From DASYAN01 sp963727755 (GTDB lineage: Bacteria > Chloroflexota > Ktedonobacteria > Ktedonobacterales > Ktedonobacteraceae): 64,000 nt of DNA. This document shows, one piece after another, positions 17,599 to 27,441 of this stretch. Where the stretch lies: the NCBI GenBank assembly GCA_963727755.1, contig CAVSHN010000009.1:434001-498000 (forward strand). Reading direction: 5' to 3'. The position numbers and the translations under genes are program-made. The notes under the pieces were generated by a model. That model saw only the letters and a program-made list of their open reading frames with translations. It ran no database searches and had not been told where the DNA came from. The number at the start of each line of letters is the position of its first letter. Within the stretch, counting starts at the first letter, position 1.

Positions 17599-20076
17599 AT
17601 GGCAAAGAAACTGGTAATTGTAGAATCGCCAGCCAAAGCGAAAACAATTGAAAAATTTTTAGGACGCGATTTTACGGTCCTTGCATCTATGGGACACATC
17701 ATCGATTTGCCCAAAAAAGGACTCGGAGTAAACACACGCAAAGATTTTGCGCCTCGCTATGAGATTATCGAGAAGAAAGATAAACTCATTGAGGAATTGA
17801 AGGCAGCATCTAAACGTGCCGATGAGGTGTACCTGGCTCCAGACCCAGATCGCGAAGGTGAATTTATCGCTTGGTCCCTGAAAAATATTCTGGAACTAAA
17901 AAATCCTCGTCGTGCAGTTTTCCACGAGATTACTAAACTAGCTGTCCAGGATGCTATCAAAAAACCCCGTGAAATTAATGAGGACCTTTTTAATGCCCAA
18001 CAAGCGCGTCGTGTACTGGACCGTCTCGTTGGTTATAAAATTAGTCCACTCCTCTGGCGTCGTGTCCAGTCCGGTACAAGCGCAGGGCGTGTTCAATCTG
18101 TTGCGCTACGTGTGATCTGTGATCGCGAGACGGAAATTCGCGCTTTTGTTCCTGAGGAGTATTGGACAATCACGGCAATACTTGGTAAACAGAAATCGCC
18201 TGAGCGTTTTGAGGCGACATTAATCTCGCGTCTCAAAGATATGGGTGATGAATCTTCTGAGACAGAGGAGCAACAATCAGCTGATGTTCAGAGCGGAGCA
18301 AAGGCGACCAAGACAGGCAAGAGTCGCATTAAGATCTCCTCAAAGGAAGAGTCTGATGCTATTCTGGCAGATTTGCAAGGTGCGGCCTATACGGTACTGA
18401 AATATGATGAACGAGAGCAACGCCGTCAGCCTCCTCTGCCCTATACGACGAGTACGATGCAGCAAGATGCCTCGGTTCGCCTCTACTTTAAGCCAAAGAA
18501 AACCATGAGTCTAGCCCAGCAGCTCTACGAGGGCATTGAACTGGGAGTTGGCGACCATCAGGGTTTGATCACCTACATGCGTACCGACTCGACGCGTATC
18601 TCTGAGGAGGCACAGGGAAAAGTAAAAGCCTACATTGCCGAAGCTTTTGGTCAGCCCTATGTTGGTCAAGGACGTTCAGGTAAGGCGAAAGCGACAACAC
18701 AGGACGCCCATGAAGCCATCCGTCCCACAGATGTGACCTTGACTCCTCAGTCCATAAAGTCGTATTTGTCGGCAGACCAATTCAAGCTGTACAACTTGAT
18801 CTGGCGCCGCTTTGTTGCTAGTTTTATGACACCTGCCGTCTTTGATACGGTTCGTGTTGACATTGTTGCGAAGCAATATGTCTTTCGGGCTACTGGCTCG
18901 AATCTCAAGTTTCAAGGTTTCTATGCAGTCTGGCCTCGTGAGGAAGATGAGAAACTATTGCCAGTTATGCAAGTGAACGAGGCATTGGATCTGCATGGGC
19001 TAAAGCCAGAGCAGCATTTTACTCAGCCGCCACCTCGTTACTCTGAGGCAAGCTTAATTAAGGAACTTGAAGAACAGGGTATTGGTCGCCCGAGTACCTA
19101 CGTCCCAATCATCAGCACGATTCAGGATCGTGGCTATGTTGATCAGGAACAGCGACGTTTCGTTCCTACATGGCTAGGAGAGACGGTTAACGAGATGCTC
19201 AATAAGCATTTTCCTAATATCGTTGACACTGGCTTTACTGCTGAGATGGAACGCCAACTGGATGATGTGGAAGAAGGACGTTGCTCTTGGACGGAATTTC
19301 TGCGCAGTTTCTATAGTGATTTCAAGATCACCATGAATAAAGCAGAAGCTGAGATGGATCGTGTACAGAAGCCACTGGAGGAGATGGATGAGTTATGCCC
19401 TGAATGCGGGGAGCGTAACCTTGTGATCCGTACGGGACGCTTCGGTCGCTTTATTTCTTGCTCCGGCTTCCCTGAATGTCGCTATCGCCGCTCTTTTGTG
19501 ATGAAAACAGGTGCTCACTGTCCGTTATGCAAGGGTGATCTTGTGGAGCGTAAAACACGACAGAAAAAACGTGTTTTTTATGGCTGTAACAACTATCCAA
19601 CCTGTAATTTCGCTATTTGGGAGCGACCAGTGCCTGATGCTTGTCCAAAGTGTGGTGGCTTAATGGTTATGCCCAAAGGAGGGCAAGATCCTGTCTGTTA
19701 TGAGGAAGCCCTCTCCTCTCAACGGAGCATGGAAGACAAACCACAACAGAATGGAGAAGGACAGCCAAAGCGTGGTACGCGTAGGAAGAAGGCCTCAGAG
19801 GAAGCCCTTTTAGAGACTAGCTCAGGTAGTGAGAAGGAGACAAGCAGTAAGGCAAAACGTGGTACGCGTAAAAATAAAGCTTCAGAAGTGACAAATTCAG
19901 AGGTTAGCTCAAATGGTGCGCGTGTAACAGGAAGTAAGACAACACGTAAGAAGACTGCAATAGCAATTAGTGATGAGAATACTCAAGATGCAGTTCTTCA
20001 AGATACAATAAGCCATGAGACTACCAATGGACACGTCTCAGCGAAGACAGCTAAAGCCATGACAAAGAAGCGCTAA
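17599..20076 (+). CDS. topA: DNA topoisomerase I
   Basis: Relaxes negative supercoils by cutting one strand. 825 residues from ATG 17599 (AAAGGTCAGG upstream); the product then begins MAKKLVIVESPAKAKTIEKFLG, the normal TopA start. Toprim acidic motif DPDREGE at aa ~80; active-site Tyr in ITYMRTDSTRIS near aa 326; RPTDV and GIGRPSTYVPII follow. Three C-terminal zinc ribbons begin CPECGERNL (~595), CPLCKGDLV (~635) and CPKCGGLM (~683). The last ~115 residues are a Lys/Arg/Ser/Thr tail with repeats such as KRGTRRKKASE, likely disordered and DNA-binding. Followed after 21 bp by the isocitrate dehydrogenase gene. Confidence 0.96.
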   Translation: MAKKLVIVESPAKAKTIEKFLGRDFTVLASMGHIIDLPKKGLGVNTRKDFAPRYEIIEKKDKLIEELKAASKRADEVYLAPDPDREGEFIAWSLKNILELKNPRRAVFHEITKLAVQDAIKKPREINEDLFNAQQARRVLDRLVGYKISPLLWRRVQSGTSAGRVQSVALRVICDRETEIRAFVPEEYWTITAILGKQKSPERFEATLISRLKDMGDESSETEEQQSADVQSGAKATKTGKSRIKISSKEESDAILADLQGAAYTVLKYDEREQRRQPPLPYTTSTMQQDASVRLYFKPKKTMSLAQQLYEGIELGVGDHQGLITYMRTDSTRISEEAQGKVKAYIAEAFGQPYVGQGRSGKAKATTQDAHEAIRPTDVTLTPQSIKSYLSADQFKLYNLIWRRFVASFMTPAVFDTVRVDIVAKQYVFRATGSNLKFQGFYAVWPREEDEKLLPVMQVNEALDLHGLKPEQHFTQPPPRYSEASLIKELEEQGIGRPSTYVPIISTIQDRGYVDQEQRRFVPTWLGETVNEMLNKHFPNIVDTGFTAEMERQLDDVEEGRCSWTEFLRSFYSDFKITMNKAEAEMDRVQKPLEEMDELCPECGERNLVIRTGRFGRFISCSGFPECRYRRSFVMKTGAHCPLCKGDLVERKTRQKKRVFYGCNNYPTCNFAIWERPVPDACPKCGGLMVMPKGGQDPVCYEEALSSQRSMEDKPQQNGEGQPKRGTRRKKASEEALLETSSGSEKETSSKAKRGTRKNKASEVTNSEVSSNGARVTGSKTTRKKTAIAISDENTQDAVLQDTISHETTNGHVSAKTAKAMTKKR

Positions 20077-20097
20077 TATCTAAAGGCAGAGGATCAT

Positions 20098-21183
20098 ATG
20101 TCGCATACAGTAACGCTCATCCCTGGCGACGGTACAGGGCCTGAAATTACCCAGGCTACTCGCCGGGTTCTAGAGGCTACAGGGGTCCAATTTGAGTGGG
20201 ATGTACATCTGGCTGGAGTAGAAACTCTGGAAAAGTATGGCACGGTTCTACCAGACGATGTGATAGAGTCGATAAAGCGCACCAAAGTAGCTCTTAAAGG
20301 CCCGATAACGACTCCAATTGGGAAGGGGCAACGAAGTGCAAGTGTTGCGCTGCGCAAGAAACTCGATCTCTACGCCAATCTCCGTCCAGCAAAAACCTAT
20401 CAGGGTTTACGCTCCCGCTACGAGAATATCGACTTAGTAATTGTCCGCGAAAATACCGAAGACCTCTATGCTGGCATTGAGTATCAGCGTAATACACCCG
20501 AATATCAGGAAATGATCAGCTTTATTGCTCGCACGACTGGAAACCAACTTGATACCAATTCAGCTATCAGTATCAAGTATATCTCTACGATGGCAACACG
20601 ACGTATTGTCAAATTTGCTTTTGAATATGCTCGTACACATAATCGCCGTAAGGTAACAGCTGTACATAAAGCGAATATTATGCGTCTCTCAGACGGCCTA
20701 TTCTTATCCAATGCACATGAGGTTGCTAAAGAATATCCTGATATCCAGTTTGAGGATCGTATTGTGGATAATATGTGTATGCAACTGGTGCAGAAGCCTG
20801 AACTCTATGATGTGCTCGTGCTTCCCAATCTCTATGGTGATATTATCTCAGATTTATCTGCCGGGTTAATTGGGGGGCTAGGAGTAGCGCCAGGAGCTAA
20901 TATTGGAAGTCAGTGCGCAGTCTTTGAGCCTGTCCATGGGAGTGCACCAAAATATGCCGGGCATAATAAAGTCAATCCCATGGCGATGATGTTTTCTGGA
21001 GTCATGATGCTCCTCCACTTGGGTGAACGTGATGCAGCTCAACGTCTGGAAAAAGCGATTAAGCAGGTAATCGCACAGGGGAAGTATGTGACCTATGATT
21101 TGAAGCCTCGCCCTGATGATCCTACTGCTGTTGGCACTTCGCAGGTGGCTGATGCAGTTATTGAGCGTTTAGAGCATGTCTAG
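20098..21183 (+). CDS. isocitrate dehydrogenase, NAD type
   Basis: 361-residue beta-decarboxylating dehydrogenase. It begins VTLIPGDGTGPEIT; substrate residues are in the SxxxALRKKLDLYANLRPAKTY block; the metal-binding Asp is in NLYGDIISDLSAGLIGGLGVAPGAN; the coenzyme region is EPVHGSAPKYAGHNKVNP. The block LRSRYENIDLVIVRENTEDLYAGIEY and length resemble the IDH3/NAD-type isocitrate dehydrogenases. Homoisocitrate dehydrogenase is a close relative and cannot be fully excluded. SD AGAGGAT precedes ATG 20098. Close spacing to topA suggests co-transcription. Confidence 0.85.
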   Translation: MSHTVTLIPGDGTGPEITQATRRVLEATGVQFEWDVHLAGVETLEKYGTVLPDDVIESIKRTKVALKGPITTPIGKGQRSASVALRKKLDLYANLRPAKTYQGLRSRYENIDLVIVRENTEDLYAGIEYQRNTPEYQEMISFIARTTGNQLDTNSAISIKYISTMATRRIVKFAFEYARTHNRRKVTAVHKANIMRLSDGLFLSNAHEVAKEYPDIQFEDRIVDNMCMQLVQKPELYDVLVLPNLYGDIISDLSAGLIGGLGVAPGANIGSQCAVFEPVHGSAPKYAGHNKVNPMAMMFSGVMMLLHLGERDAAQRLEKAIKQVIAQGKYVTYDLKPRPDDPTAVGTSQVADAVIERLEHV

Positions 21184-21192
21184 CTTGAGCCC

Positions 21193-21218
21193 CACGGACA
21201 CGAATATTCGCGTCCGTG
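21193..21218 (+). terminator. hairpin after isocitrate dehydrogenase
   Basis: Stem CACGGACACG / CGCGTCCGTG (one mismatch), loop AATATT, directly after the stop codon; no strong T-run. Confidence 0.65.
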
Positions 21219-21446
21219 TTAGTCTTGACAAAAAAAGGGCTTTAGCCCGCCGCAAGCCGCCACGGCTTCAGCCTGAGCGGTTAGGCGTCGTGGCTTTAGC
21301 CCTTGCTGTTGTTGCTTTATGTAGCACGGCAATGCAACCAGCACTTCCTCATTGAGTGAGCGAGTATGCTCATTTGCTAACTCTCTCATCTCTTTGAGCA
21401 TTGTGTCCGGCAAACGGATGGTTACGGTTTTGTCTCGTTTTTCCAT
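21219..21446 (-). CDS. ribbon-helix-helix (Arc/CopG-like) DNA-binding protein
   Basis: 75 residues from ATG 21446: MEKRDKTVTIRLPDTMLKEM, then RELANEHTRSLNEEVLVAL form the beta-helix-helix fold of antitoxin-type repressors. The frame extends upstream to 21491 without support. The last ~25 residues (GLKPRRLTAQAEAVAACGG) are translated from the element's terminal hairpins rather than from a conserved protein domain. No partner toxin is adjacent, so it may regulate the element itself. Confidence 0.6.
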   Translation of the reverse strand: MEKRDKTVTIRLPDTMLKEMRELANEHTRSLNEEVLVALPCYIKQQQQGLKPRRLTAQAEAVAACGGLKPFFCQD

Positions 21447-21496
21447 GCAATCATCATAGGGTACTAATAATTGCAAAGTCAAGCAGTTCATGGTAC

Positions 21497-21772
21497 AATT
21501 CCTTCAGTACCTTGAGAACTGAATAACGTACGGGTTGCATAGCGAAGGGCTATGCGTAAAAGCGTTACCGTGTTGCCAGAGACCACGGCTACTTTCGAAG
21601 AGATCGAACTGCATCGTGTAGGCATTTTCCAAACAAGCGTACAAAAGTATCTGTGCTACGGCACAGTAGTTGGTGGAATGGCACCACCCACGGGATTAGG
21701 GGTACATTCCCTATTCAACGTGTAGCTCGGAAACGAGAAGCCGCTATGGCTTTAGCCTAAGCGGAGTGTCAC
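21497..21772 (+). ncRNA. candidate TnpB-type guide RNA (reRNA/omega RNA)
   Basis: A dense series of stems: TTCAGT / ACTGAA, GCATAGC-GAAGG-GCTATGC, CCGTG / CACGG, GTGC-TACG-GCAC, GGTG / CACC, CTCG-GAAA-CGAG, then the terminal hairpin 21741-21764 and GTGTCAC. In TnpB RNAs the scaffold ends at this right end and the guide is the DNA just outside, here beginning at 21773 and running across the glpX stop codon. No protein-coding frame explains the segment. Whether it is transcribed cannot be told. Confidence 0.5.
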
Positions 21773-21777
21773 TCCTG

Positions 21778-22788
21778 CTATCGATTATCTGTCTGGTCTT
21801 CTCTTCTGCGCCACTTATGACGAGCCTGAATATAGCGCACTGTCCCTGAGCGGGAACGCATCATAATAGATGACGTTCGTGCACCCCAGCCAAAATATTG
21901 CACACCATCGAGCAATTCTCCGCTGGTAATACCCGTTGCAGCAAATGAAACATCATTGCCTTGGACTAGATCATTAGTAGAGTAGACTCGCTGCAGATCG
22001 ATACCATCAGCCTTAAACTTCTCGCGCTCTTCTTCAGTACGCGGCCAAATCTTGCACTGAATTTCTCCGCCGATACATTTGATCGCTGCTGCTGCTAGTA
22101 CTGCCTCTGGGGCTCCTCCTATTCCCATCATGACATCTATACCTCTGTAATCTTCCATTGCCGCATGAATAGCTGCTGCTACATCTCCATCAGAGATCAA
22201 ACGGATACGAGCACCAACTTCACGAATTTGGCGGATCATTTCCTGATGACGAGGACGATCTAGGATGACAACCGTAAGATCGTCAATATGTGAGTCACGA
22301 ACACGGGCTATACGATCCAGATTGACTCCAACGGAGGCATTAATGTCAATCACATTTCTCATGGCTGGTCCAACGGCAATCTTTTCCATATAAAAGACGC
22401 CTGGAGGTGCTGAATACATCGTTCCACGTTCGGCTGTTGCTACTACTGCCAGAGCCCCTGGCAGACCGAATGCGAGCAACCGGGTACCATCAACTGGGTC
22501 GACAGCTACATCCACTTCTGGAGGAGTACCATTACCAACCTGCTCGCCAATGTAGAGCATCGGGGCTTCATCTTTTTCGCCCTCGCCGATCACAACGACA
22601 CCGTTCATGTCGACACCATCAAGTGCATGACGCATGGCATCTACAGCGGACTGATCAACTAATTCTTTATTGCCTTTGCCCATCCAACGGCCAGCACTCA
22701 GCGCAGCTGCTTCCGTGACGCGAACTAGTTCCATCGCTAGATTGCGCTCTGTATTCCTTGAATACTCGAAACGCTCTTCTTGATCCAT
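21778..22788 (-). CDS. glpX: fructose-1,6-bisphosphatase, class II
   Basis: 336 residues, typical GlpX. Li+-sensitive phosphatase fold with VVIGEGEKDEAPML (aa ~65-78, metal site), DPVDGTRLL (~97) and SDGDVAAAI plus GIGGAPEAVLAAAAIKC. Dephosphorylates fructose-1,6-bisphosphate in gluconeogenesis. It follows gmk after 22 bp on the same strand, so the two are probably one operon. Its stop codon lies 6 bp from the right end of the mobile-element remnant, which stops short of interrupting the gene. Confidence 0.95.
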   Translation of the reverse strand: MDQEERFEYSRNTERNLAMELVRVTEAAALSAGRWMGKGNKELVDQSAVDAMRHALDGVDMNGVVVIGEGEKDEAPMLYIGEQVGNGTPPEVDVAVDPVDGTRLLAFGLPGALAVVATAERGTMYSAPPGVFYMEKIAVGPAMRNVIDINASVGVNLDRIARVRDSHIDDLTVVILDRPRHQEMIRQIREVGARIRLISDGDVAAAIHAAMEDYRGIDVMMGIGGAPEAVLAAAAIKCIGGEIQCKIWPRTEEEREKFKADGIDLQRVYSTNDLVQGNDVSFAATGITSGELLDGVQYFGWGARTSSIMMRSRSGTVRYIQARHKWRRREDQTDNR

Positions 22789-22810
22789 GTCTTTTCCCTT
22801 CTTACATCGT

Positions 22811-23455
22811 TTATATTTCTACGTAATGTGGATGTGTACGACAATGTTCTGCCTTGACAATTGCCTCCAAGTTCTCTACCGCATCGTCGAGTTGCCCTTG
22901 GCGATTGACAATCACATAGTCGTAATATTTTCGCTGAGACAACTCGCTTTCTGCGTCATCCAGACGACGTTTTTGCTCTGCCGCCGTCTCAGTCTGACGA
23001 TTTGTAAGACGATAAATCAACTCCTCGACTGATCCGGGCACGAGGAAGATATAAATTGCGCCCGGTAATTTCTGCCGAACTGTCCTTGCTCCCTGCACAT
23101 CAATTTTTAACAAGACATCGCGCCCTTGCCTTAGGTTCTCTATAATCTGTTGAGTAGGTTGTCCATACCAGTTTTCATGGACGTTGGCATACTCAAGAAG
23201 CTCATTGTTACTAACCATACGGTCAAATGCTTCTTGGCTAATGAAATAATAGGGGTTGCCATCACTTTCACCAGGGCGTGGAGCACGCGTAGTGACAGAG
23301 GCGACAACGTGAAAGTCTAGGCCTTTCTCTTTCAAGGCCTGAATGACCGAATCTTTGCCTGTTCCTGAGGGGGCTGAAAGCACGAAAAGTAATCCCTGTT
23401 GATTAGCTGGAAGTGACTTATCGTGATTTACTGCTCGTTGCGTTTCAATCTGCAT
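22811..23455 (-). CDS. gmk: guanylate kinase
   Basis: Phosphorylates GMP to GDP. 214 residues with P-loop LSAPSGTGKDSVI (aa ~27-39), the GMP-binding VTTRAPRPGESDGNPYYFIS (~55-75), and LLKIDVQGARTVRQK. The end (VIVNRQGQLDDAVENLEAIV) is the family's usual one. About 20 residues precede the P-loop domain, slightly longer than most. TAGGG lies upstream of the start. First gene of gmk-glpX. Confidence 0.96.
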   Translation of the reverse strand: MQIETQRAVNHDKSLPANQQGLLFVLSAPSGTGKDSVIQALKEKGLDFHVVASVTTRAPRPGESDGNPYYFISQEAFDRMVSNNELLEYANVHENWYGQPTQQIIENLRQGRDVLLKIDVQGARTVRQKLPGAIYIFLVPGSVEELIYRLTNRQTETAAEQKRRLDDAESELSQRKYYDYVIVNRQGQLDDAVENLEAIVKAEHCRTHPHYVEI

Positions 23456-23920
23456 GCTTTTTCCCTAAAAATGCTTATAAGACAAACAAGCATATAAATT
23501 AACAATTTCATCGCTATTGTGATTTTTGCATCTTTGCGTCAATGAGCATAAAGGGCTACCGCTTGTTATCGCGATACACCCCTTAAGATAACAGTGCCCA
23601 CGATACTATTGTACAACACTGCCTCTTTCTAATGCCACCGTTTATTCTTGGAGCTGAATTTTTAATAGAAGCTTGGAAAACACAATTATGACTTTTCTGT
23701 CATGGTCTTTAGAGAGTGTCAGGTTCGGGTCATCAAGCAGATAAAGGAAAGAGGAAGAATAGGTGAATGGTGCAACACTGCTCTATACGTTGGAGGGAGT
23801 AATTGGGTTATTCCTTCTGGCTCCTAAATCGTTTACTGAGAAAGAAGCGGTGCCGATGGCTTTTGGGAAAAAAGTCTGAGTTGTCGTCTCTTGGAATAGG
23901 ATACACAGCACATCGGAAAT
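23456..23920. other. intergenic with a doubtful 38-residue ORF
   Basis: A GTG-started frame at 23763-23879 has AGAGGA upstream and codes for one hydrophobic stretch (VIGLFLLA) and a charged tail; it could be a tiny membrane peptide or chance. The rest, presumably the gmk promoter region, shows no clear signal. The two nearby genes are both on the minus strand. Confidence 0.3.
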
Positions 23921-24517
23921 CTATTGGTATGCTGCGAGCAAGACTTGTAACATCTTACGTGCACGGTAAAGTCGAACCTTCAGAGCTGACTCTGTGATCC
24001 CTAGCTGTGTTGCCGCTGCTTTCGTGCTGAGACCGTCGATATGTCGAAGGATAAATGCTTCACGCAAGGTATCAGGCAATTGAGATAAGGCTTTGCGAAT
24101 CGCAATACGGACTTCCGTATGAAGAATTTTCGCATCGGGAGTGTTTTCTTCGTCGATCAGTGTCATACCGTAATCAGTGTGCTCGCCAAATCTTTCTGTG
24201 GGAAGAGGAAGTGCCTCCGGCATATGACGACGACGTTTCATCAACGCGGCATTTGTTACTATACGATAGAGCCATGTATGGAGGCTACTTTTGCCTTCAA
24301 AGCGAGCGATGTGACTGCACGCCTGGATAAAACTTTCCTGGAGGACCTCTTCAGCTTCAACATCGCTATTGACCAAACGACGTGCTAGGAGAGAGAGTCG
24401 GTGAGCGAATCGCTTGAGCAGACATGTACAGGCCATTTCATCGTTCCGGCGTAACCCCTCCAACAACTCTTCTTCATTCTTATAAACATCTCCATAGATA
24501 TCCCAAGGCATATGCAT
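23921..24517 (-). CDS. ECF-type RNA polymerase sigma factor
   Basis: 198 residues. Sigma region 2 covers EEVLQESFIQACSHIARF and LHTWLYRIVTNAALMKRRR; region 4 is the HTH LPDTLREAFILRHIDGLSTK...LGITESALKVRLYRARKML. No anti-sigma gene is next to it; the divergent neighbour is a rhodanese. GAGGGAAACTGC precedes the ATG at 24517, with a second ATG two codons in. Signal and regulon unknown. Confidence 0.9.
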   Translation of the reverse strand: MHMPWDIYGDVYKNEEELLEGLRRNDEMACTCLLKRFAHRLSLLARRLVNSDVEAEEVLQESFIQACSHIARFEGKSSLHTWLYRIVTNAALMKRRRHMPEALPLPTERFGEHTDYGMTLIDEENTPDAKILHTEVRIAIRKALSQLPDTLREAFILRHIDGLSTKAAATQLGITESALKVRLYRARKMLQVLLAAYQ

Positions 24518-24769
24518 GCAGTTTCCCTCATCCTGTGATGTGTTTTTTGCTCACTCTCATCTTATCATCCATACGAGCACAAAGACAAGCGCTCTCTGTC
24601 CTCTAAGAAATCGATTAGAGTCCATCAGAACCAGCTATGTAACCACTTGAAAGAACCCTGCATCAAAGGAAATAGACCTGAAGTGTGCCCCGCTGTCTTG
24701 AGGCCACTTTCAACAGGAGATCTCCTTTGTTATTCCTGAAATCGAGACAGAGAAATTGGAGAAACATAC

Positions 24770-25357
24770 ATGCCACTAGATAGTAAGAAACTTGGGCGCA
24801 CAATTGAAGTAAGTGATATGGAAGAATTACTGCACAATGGGAATGCAATGAAAATCATTGACGTGCGCACCCCAGCAGAATATCAATCAATCCATATTCC
24901 CGGAAGCTATAACGTGCCGCTAGATCAGCTTCCTGAGCATAAAATAGAGTTAGCGAATGCCATCCAGGTCCCAGTGATCCTCATCTGTCGGAGCGGGACA
25001 CGCGCTGAGCAAGCAGCAAAGATCTTTGACACTACGAGCTTGGAACATGTTCATATCTTGCGAGGAGGCATCAGCGCCTGGGAACAAGCACAGAAGCCTG
25101 TGAATCGTGGGAAACAGCTCTGGAGTATGGAACGGCAAGTGCGTTTTGTAGCTGGATCGATCGTCCTGCTCAGCGTGCTGGGTTCGTTCGTCTGGGAACC
25201 CTCGGCCCTGCTGGCCGCCTTTGTGGGGGCAGGTTTTGTCTATTCTGGCCTGACCGATACCTGTGGGATGGCTATATTGCTCAGCAAACTCCCTTACAAT
25301 CGTGCAAGTGGTTGCGATATACGAAATGTGGTAAAGCAACTAACTCTTGCTGAATAG
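24770..25357 (+). CDS. rhodanese-like sulfurtransferase with membrane tail
   Basis: 195 residues. An N-terminal rhodanese domain (MKIIDVRTPAEYQSIHIPGSYNVP) has its active-site Cys in ILICRSGTRAEQAA (aa ~85). After aa ~120 comes a DUF2892-like tail with two hydrophobic helices (FVAGSIVLLSVLGSFVW and LLAAFVGAGFVYSGLTDTCG), so the domain is membrane-attached. Such proteins handle persulfide or thiosulfate sulfur; the substrate cannot be told. SD AATTGGAGAAACATAC precedes ATG 24770. Confidence 0.9.
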   Translation: MPLDSKKLGRTIEVSDMEELLHNGNAMKIIDVRTPAEYQSIHIPGSYNVPLDQLPEHKIELANAIQVPVILICRSGTRAEQAAKIFDTTSLEHVHILRGGISAWEQAQKPVNRGKQLWSMERQVRFVAGSIVLLSVLGSFVWEPSALLAAFVGAGFVYSGLTDTCGMAILLSKLPYNRASGCDIRNVVKQLTLAE

Positions 25358-25435
25358 AGGCTCCCTTGACCTTGCATCGGTTTACAGTGTATGATCCAAG
25401 GGGATGAAACAAGGAGTACGAAGTCTTTCAGAACT

Positions 25436-27440
25436 ATGCACATAGACGCTATCACCCTAGCCGCCGTCGCCGATGAATGGCGTACGCTGCTGATAGGGGC
25501 ACGCATTGATACTATTATCCAACCAACTGAGCATAGCATCGCCATCCAATGCTATGCTCCTAGCCGTTCAGCAGGAGAGCAGACTTCTACCCAAGGACAG
25601 AACCGCTGGCTCTACCTCTCAATTCACCCGCAATTCGCTCGGGTCCATTTGACTGCGCTCAAGCCACAAAAGATTGTTAGTGAGCCACCTGCCTTCGTTA
25701 TGCTATTGCGCAAGCATTTAGAAGGTGCCCGAATCGAGTCAATTGTACAGCCACGGTGGGAACGGGTATTAGAAATTATTGCCAGCTATCGGAGCAGTCC
25801 CGATAGTGATGAGCGTGTGCGCTTTCGCCTCATCTTGGAGATCATGGGGCGAGTTAGCAATATTATCCTTTGCAATGAGCAAGGGTCAATTCTTGGCAGT
25901 CTCAAACGCGTTGGATCTGATATCAACCGTTATCGTGTAATTGAATGTGGAGTACCTTACGTCCCTCCACCACCACAGCAACATACGCTTGCTGGTCAGA
26001 TCTTGCCTCGCTTAGAACCTACCAGTGTCACATCAGCCCAACTCTCAATCTGCGCAGAGTGAAATCAACGCTGATGTATCAGGAACTCAAACGGAGAAAA
26101 CAGGAAAACACTCAGCACATCAACCCGAGAAGCCAAAACTCTGGCAACTGCTTACAAAACATTTGCTTGGCTGGAGTCCTCTCCTAGCTCGTGAAGCTGT
26201 CTTTCGTACGACAGAAGATGCAGAGACCTCAGTCGAAAGCGCCAGCGAAGAAGCAATCTGGCAGGAACTTGCCTGGAATGTACGGGCCCTTGCTGCCTTG
26301 TATGATAATCATCATTGGCAACCTCAAATCGTCGAACGTATTACAGCAGGGGATGCAAATATCACAGGTCCTTCCCGTGTATTTCCTATTGCTTTTGCCC
26401 CTTACACTCTTGAGCAATATACTATCATGCCCGCTGCCCAGATCAGCTCTGTATCCTCTATTAATGTCTTGCTTGACGAATATTACGGGCGTACTGAATG
26501 GCATGACGCCTTAGCGAGTTTACGAGCGCCAATCCGTAAAATTTTGCAGACACAGCGAGATCGTTGCAAACGCAAGGCCGTGCTCTTACAACAGGAGATG
26601 GCAGCATCAGAAGAGGCAACGCGATATCGCTTATACGGCGATTTGTTACTCGCGCATCAGCACGAGATCCAGCAAGGTCAGCAAACTGTTGAACTGCAGA
26701 ACTACTTTGCTGAAGATGGTTCACTACCTCTTGTGAAGGTACCACTTGATCCCCGCTTTGATGCTGTCGGCAATGCTAATCGCTACTTCAACAAGTATCA
26801 TAAGCTTCGCCGCACACTTGAACTTGTACCCGCGCAGATTGAGCAGAATCAGGCCGAATTGGCAACGATTGAGCAGTTGCTGGTAGACCTGATGTTAGCT
26901 GACAATACTGCTGAGATCCTCCTTGTCAAGGCTGAGGTACAGACCGCTGGCTATATCCGTGGTAAGCCTCTACTCGCTAAGCAGGCACAGAAGGCTGCCA
27001 AAAAAGGAAAAAAAGGCCGACTAACGAAGGGCAAACCCGCGCTTCCCGGTGGAGGTGTCCCATTGTATGTGCAGAGCCGCGAAGGTTTTACCCTTTTGGT
27101 TGGCAAGAATAGTCGCCAGAATGAAGATGTGACGTTTCATCAGGCTACTGCCAATGATATGTGGTTGCACGCTCGTGGTGTTGCCGGGGCACATGTGATT
27201 ATCAAAACTGCTGGCCGTGAGATCCCGCGTAGTACGATTGAGCAAGCTGCGAGTCTAGCTGCCTATTATAGCGAGGCTCGGGGAAGTACTAGTGCTCCTG
27301 TCGATTACACGCTTCAGCGTCATGTGCGCCATATGAAAGGTGGAGGGCCAGGTATGGTTATTTATGAGCGTGAGCGTACGATCTATGCTGAACCAGACAA
27401 GGCCCTATTATTGTTGGCTGATTCTACACAGAAAAGATAA
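25436..27440 (+). CDS. rqcH: ribosome quality-control factor RqcH (NFACT family), frameshifted
   Basis: NFACT proteins bind stalled 50S subunits and recruit tRNA-Ala for C-terminal alanine tailing. Part one (MHIDAITLAAVADEW, FVMLLRKHLEGARI, RFRLILEIMGRVSNIIL) is NFACT-N. Part two has the coiled coil and the NFACT-R domain (DMWLHARGVAGAHVII, AAYYSEARGS, VDYTLQRHVRHMKGGGPGMVIY). The frame changes in a poorly conserved linker near 26030-26060, a one-base indel by appearance. The start at 25436 matches the family; the frame opens at 25391. Older annotations call it fibronectin-binding protein. Confidence 0.88.
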
Positions 27441-27441
27441 T

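Larger units (their letters stand above)
21219..21777. mobile_element. remnant of an IS200/IS605-type (TnpB) element without transposase or nuclease
   Basis: Similar imperfect hairpins mark both sides: CCGCCACGGCTTCAGCCTGAGCGG near 21256-21280 and CCGCTATGGCTTTAGCCTAAGCGG at 21741-21764. The right one is followed by GGAGTGTCAC, the usual look of an IS605-type right end. Between them are a ribbon-helix-helix gene (minus) and a structured RNA (plus) but no tnpA or tnpB. The element abuts the 3' end of glpX. Assignment rests on pattern and needs comparison with intact relatives. Confidence 0.5.
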
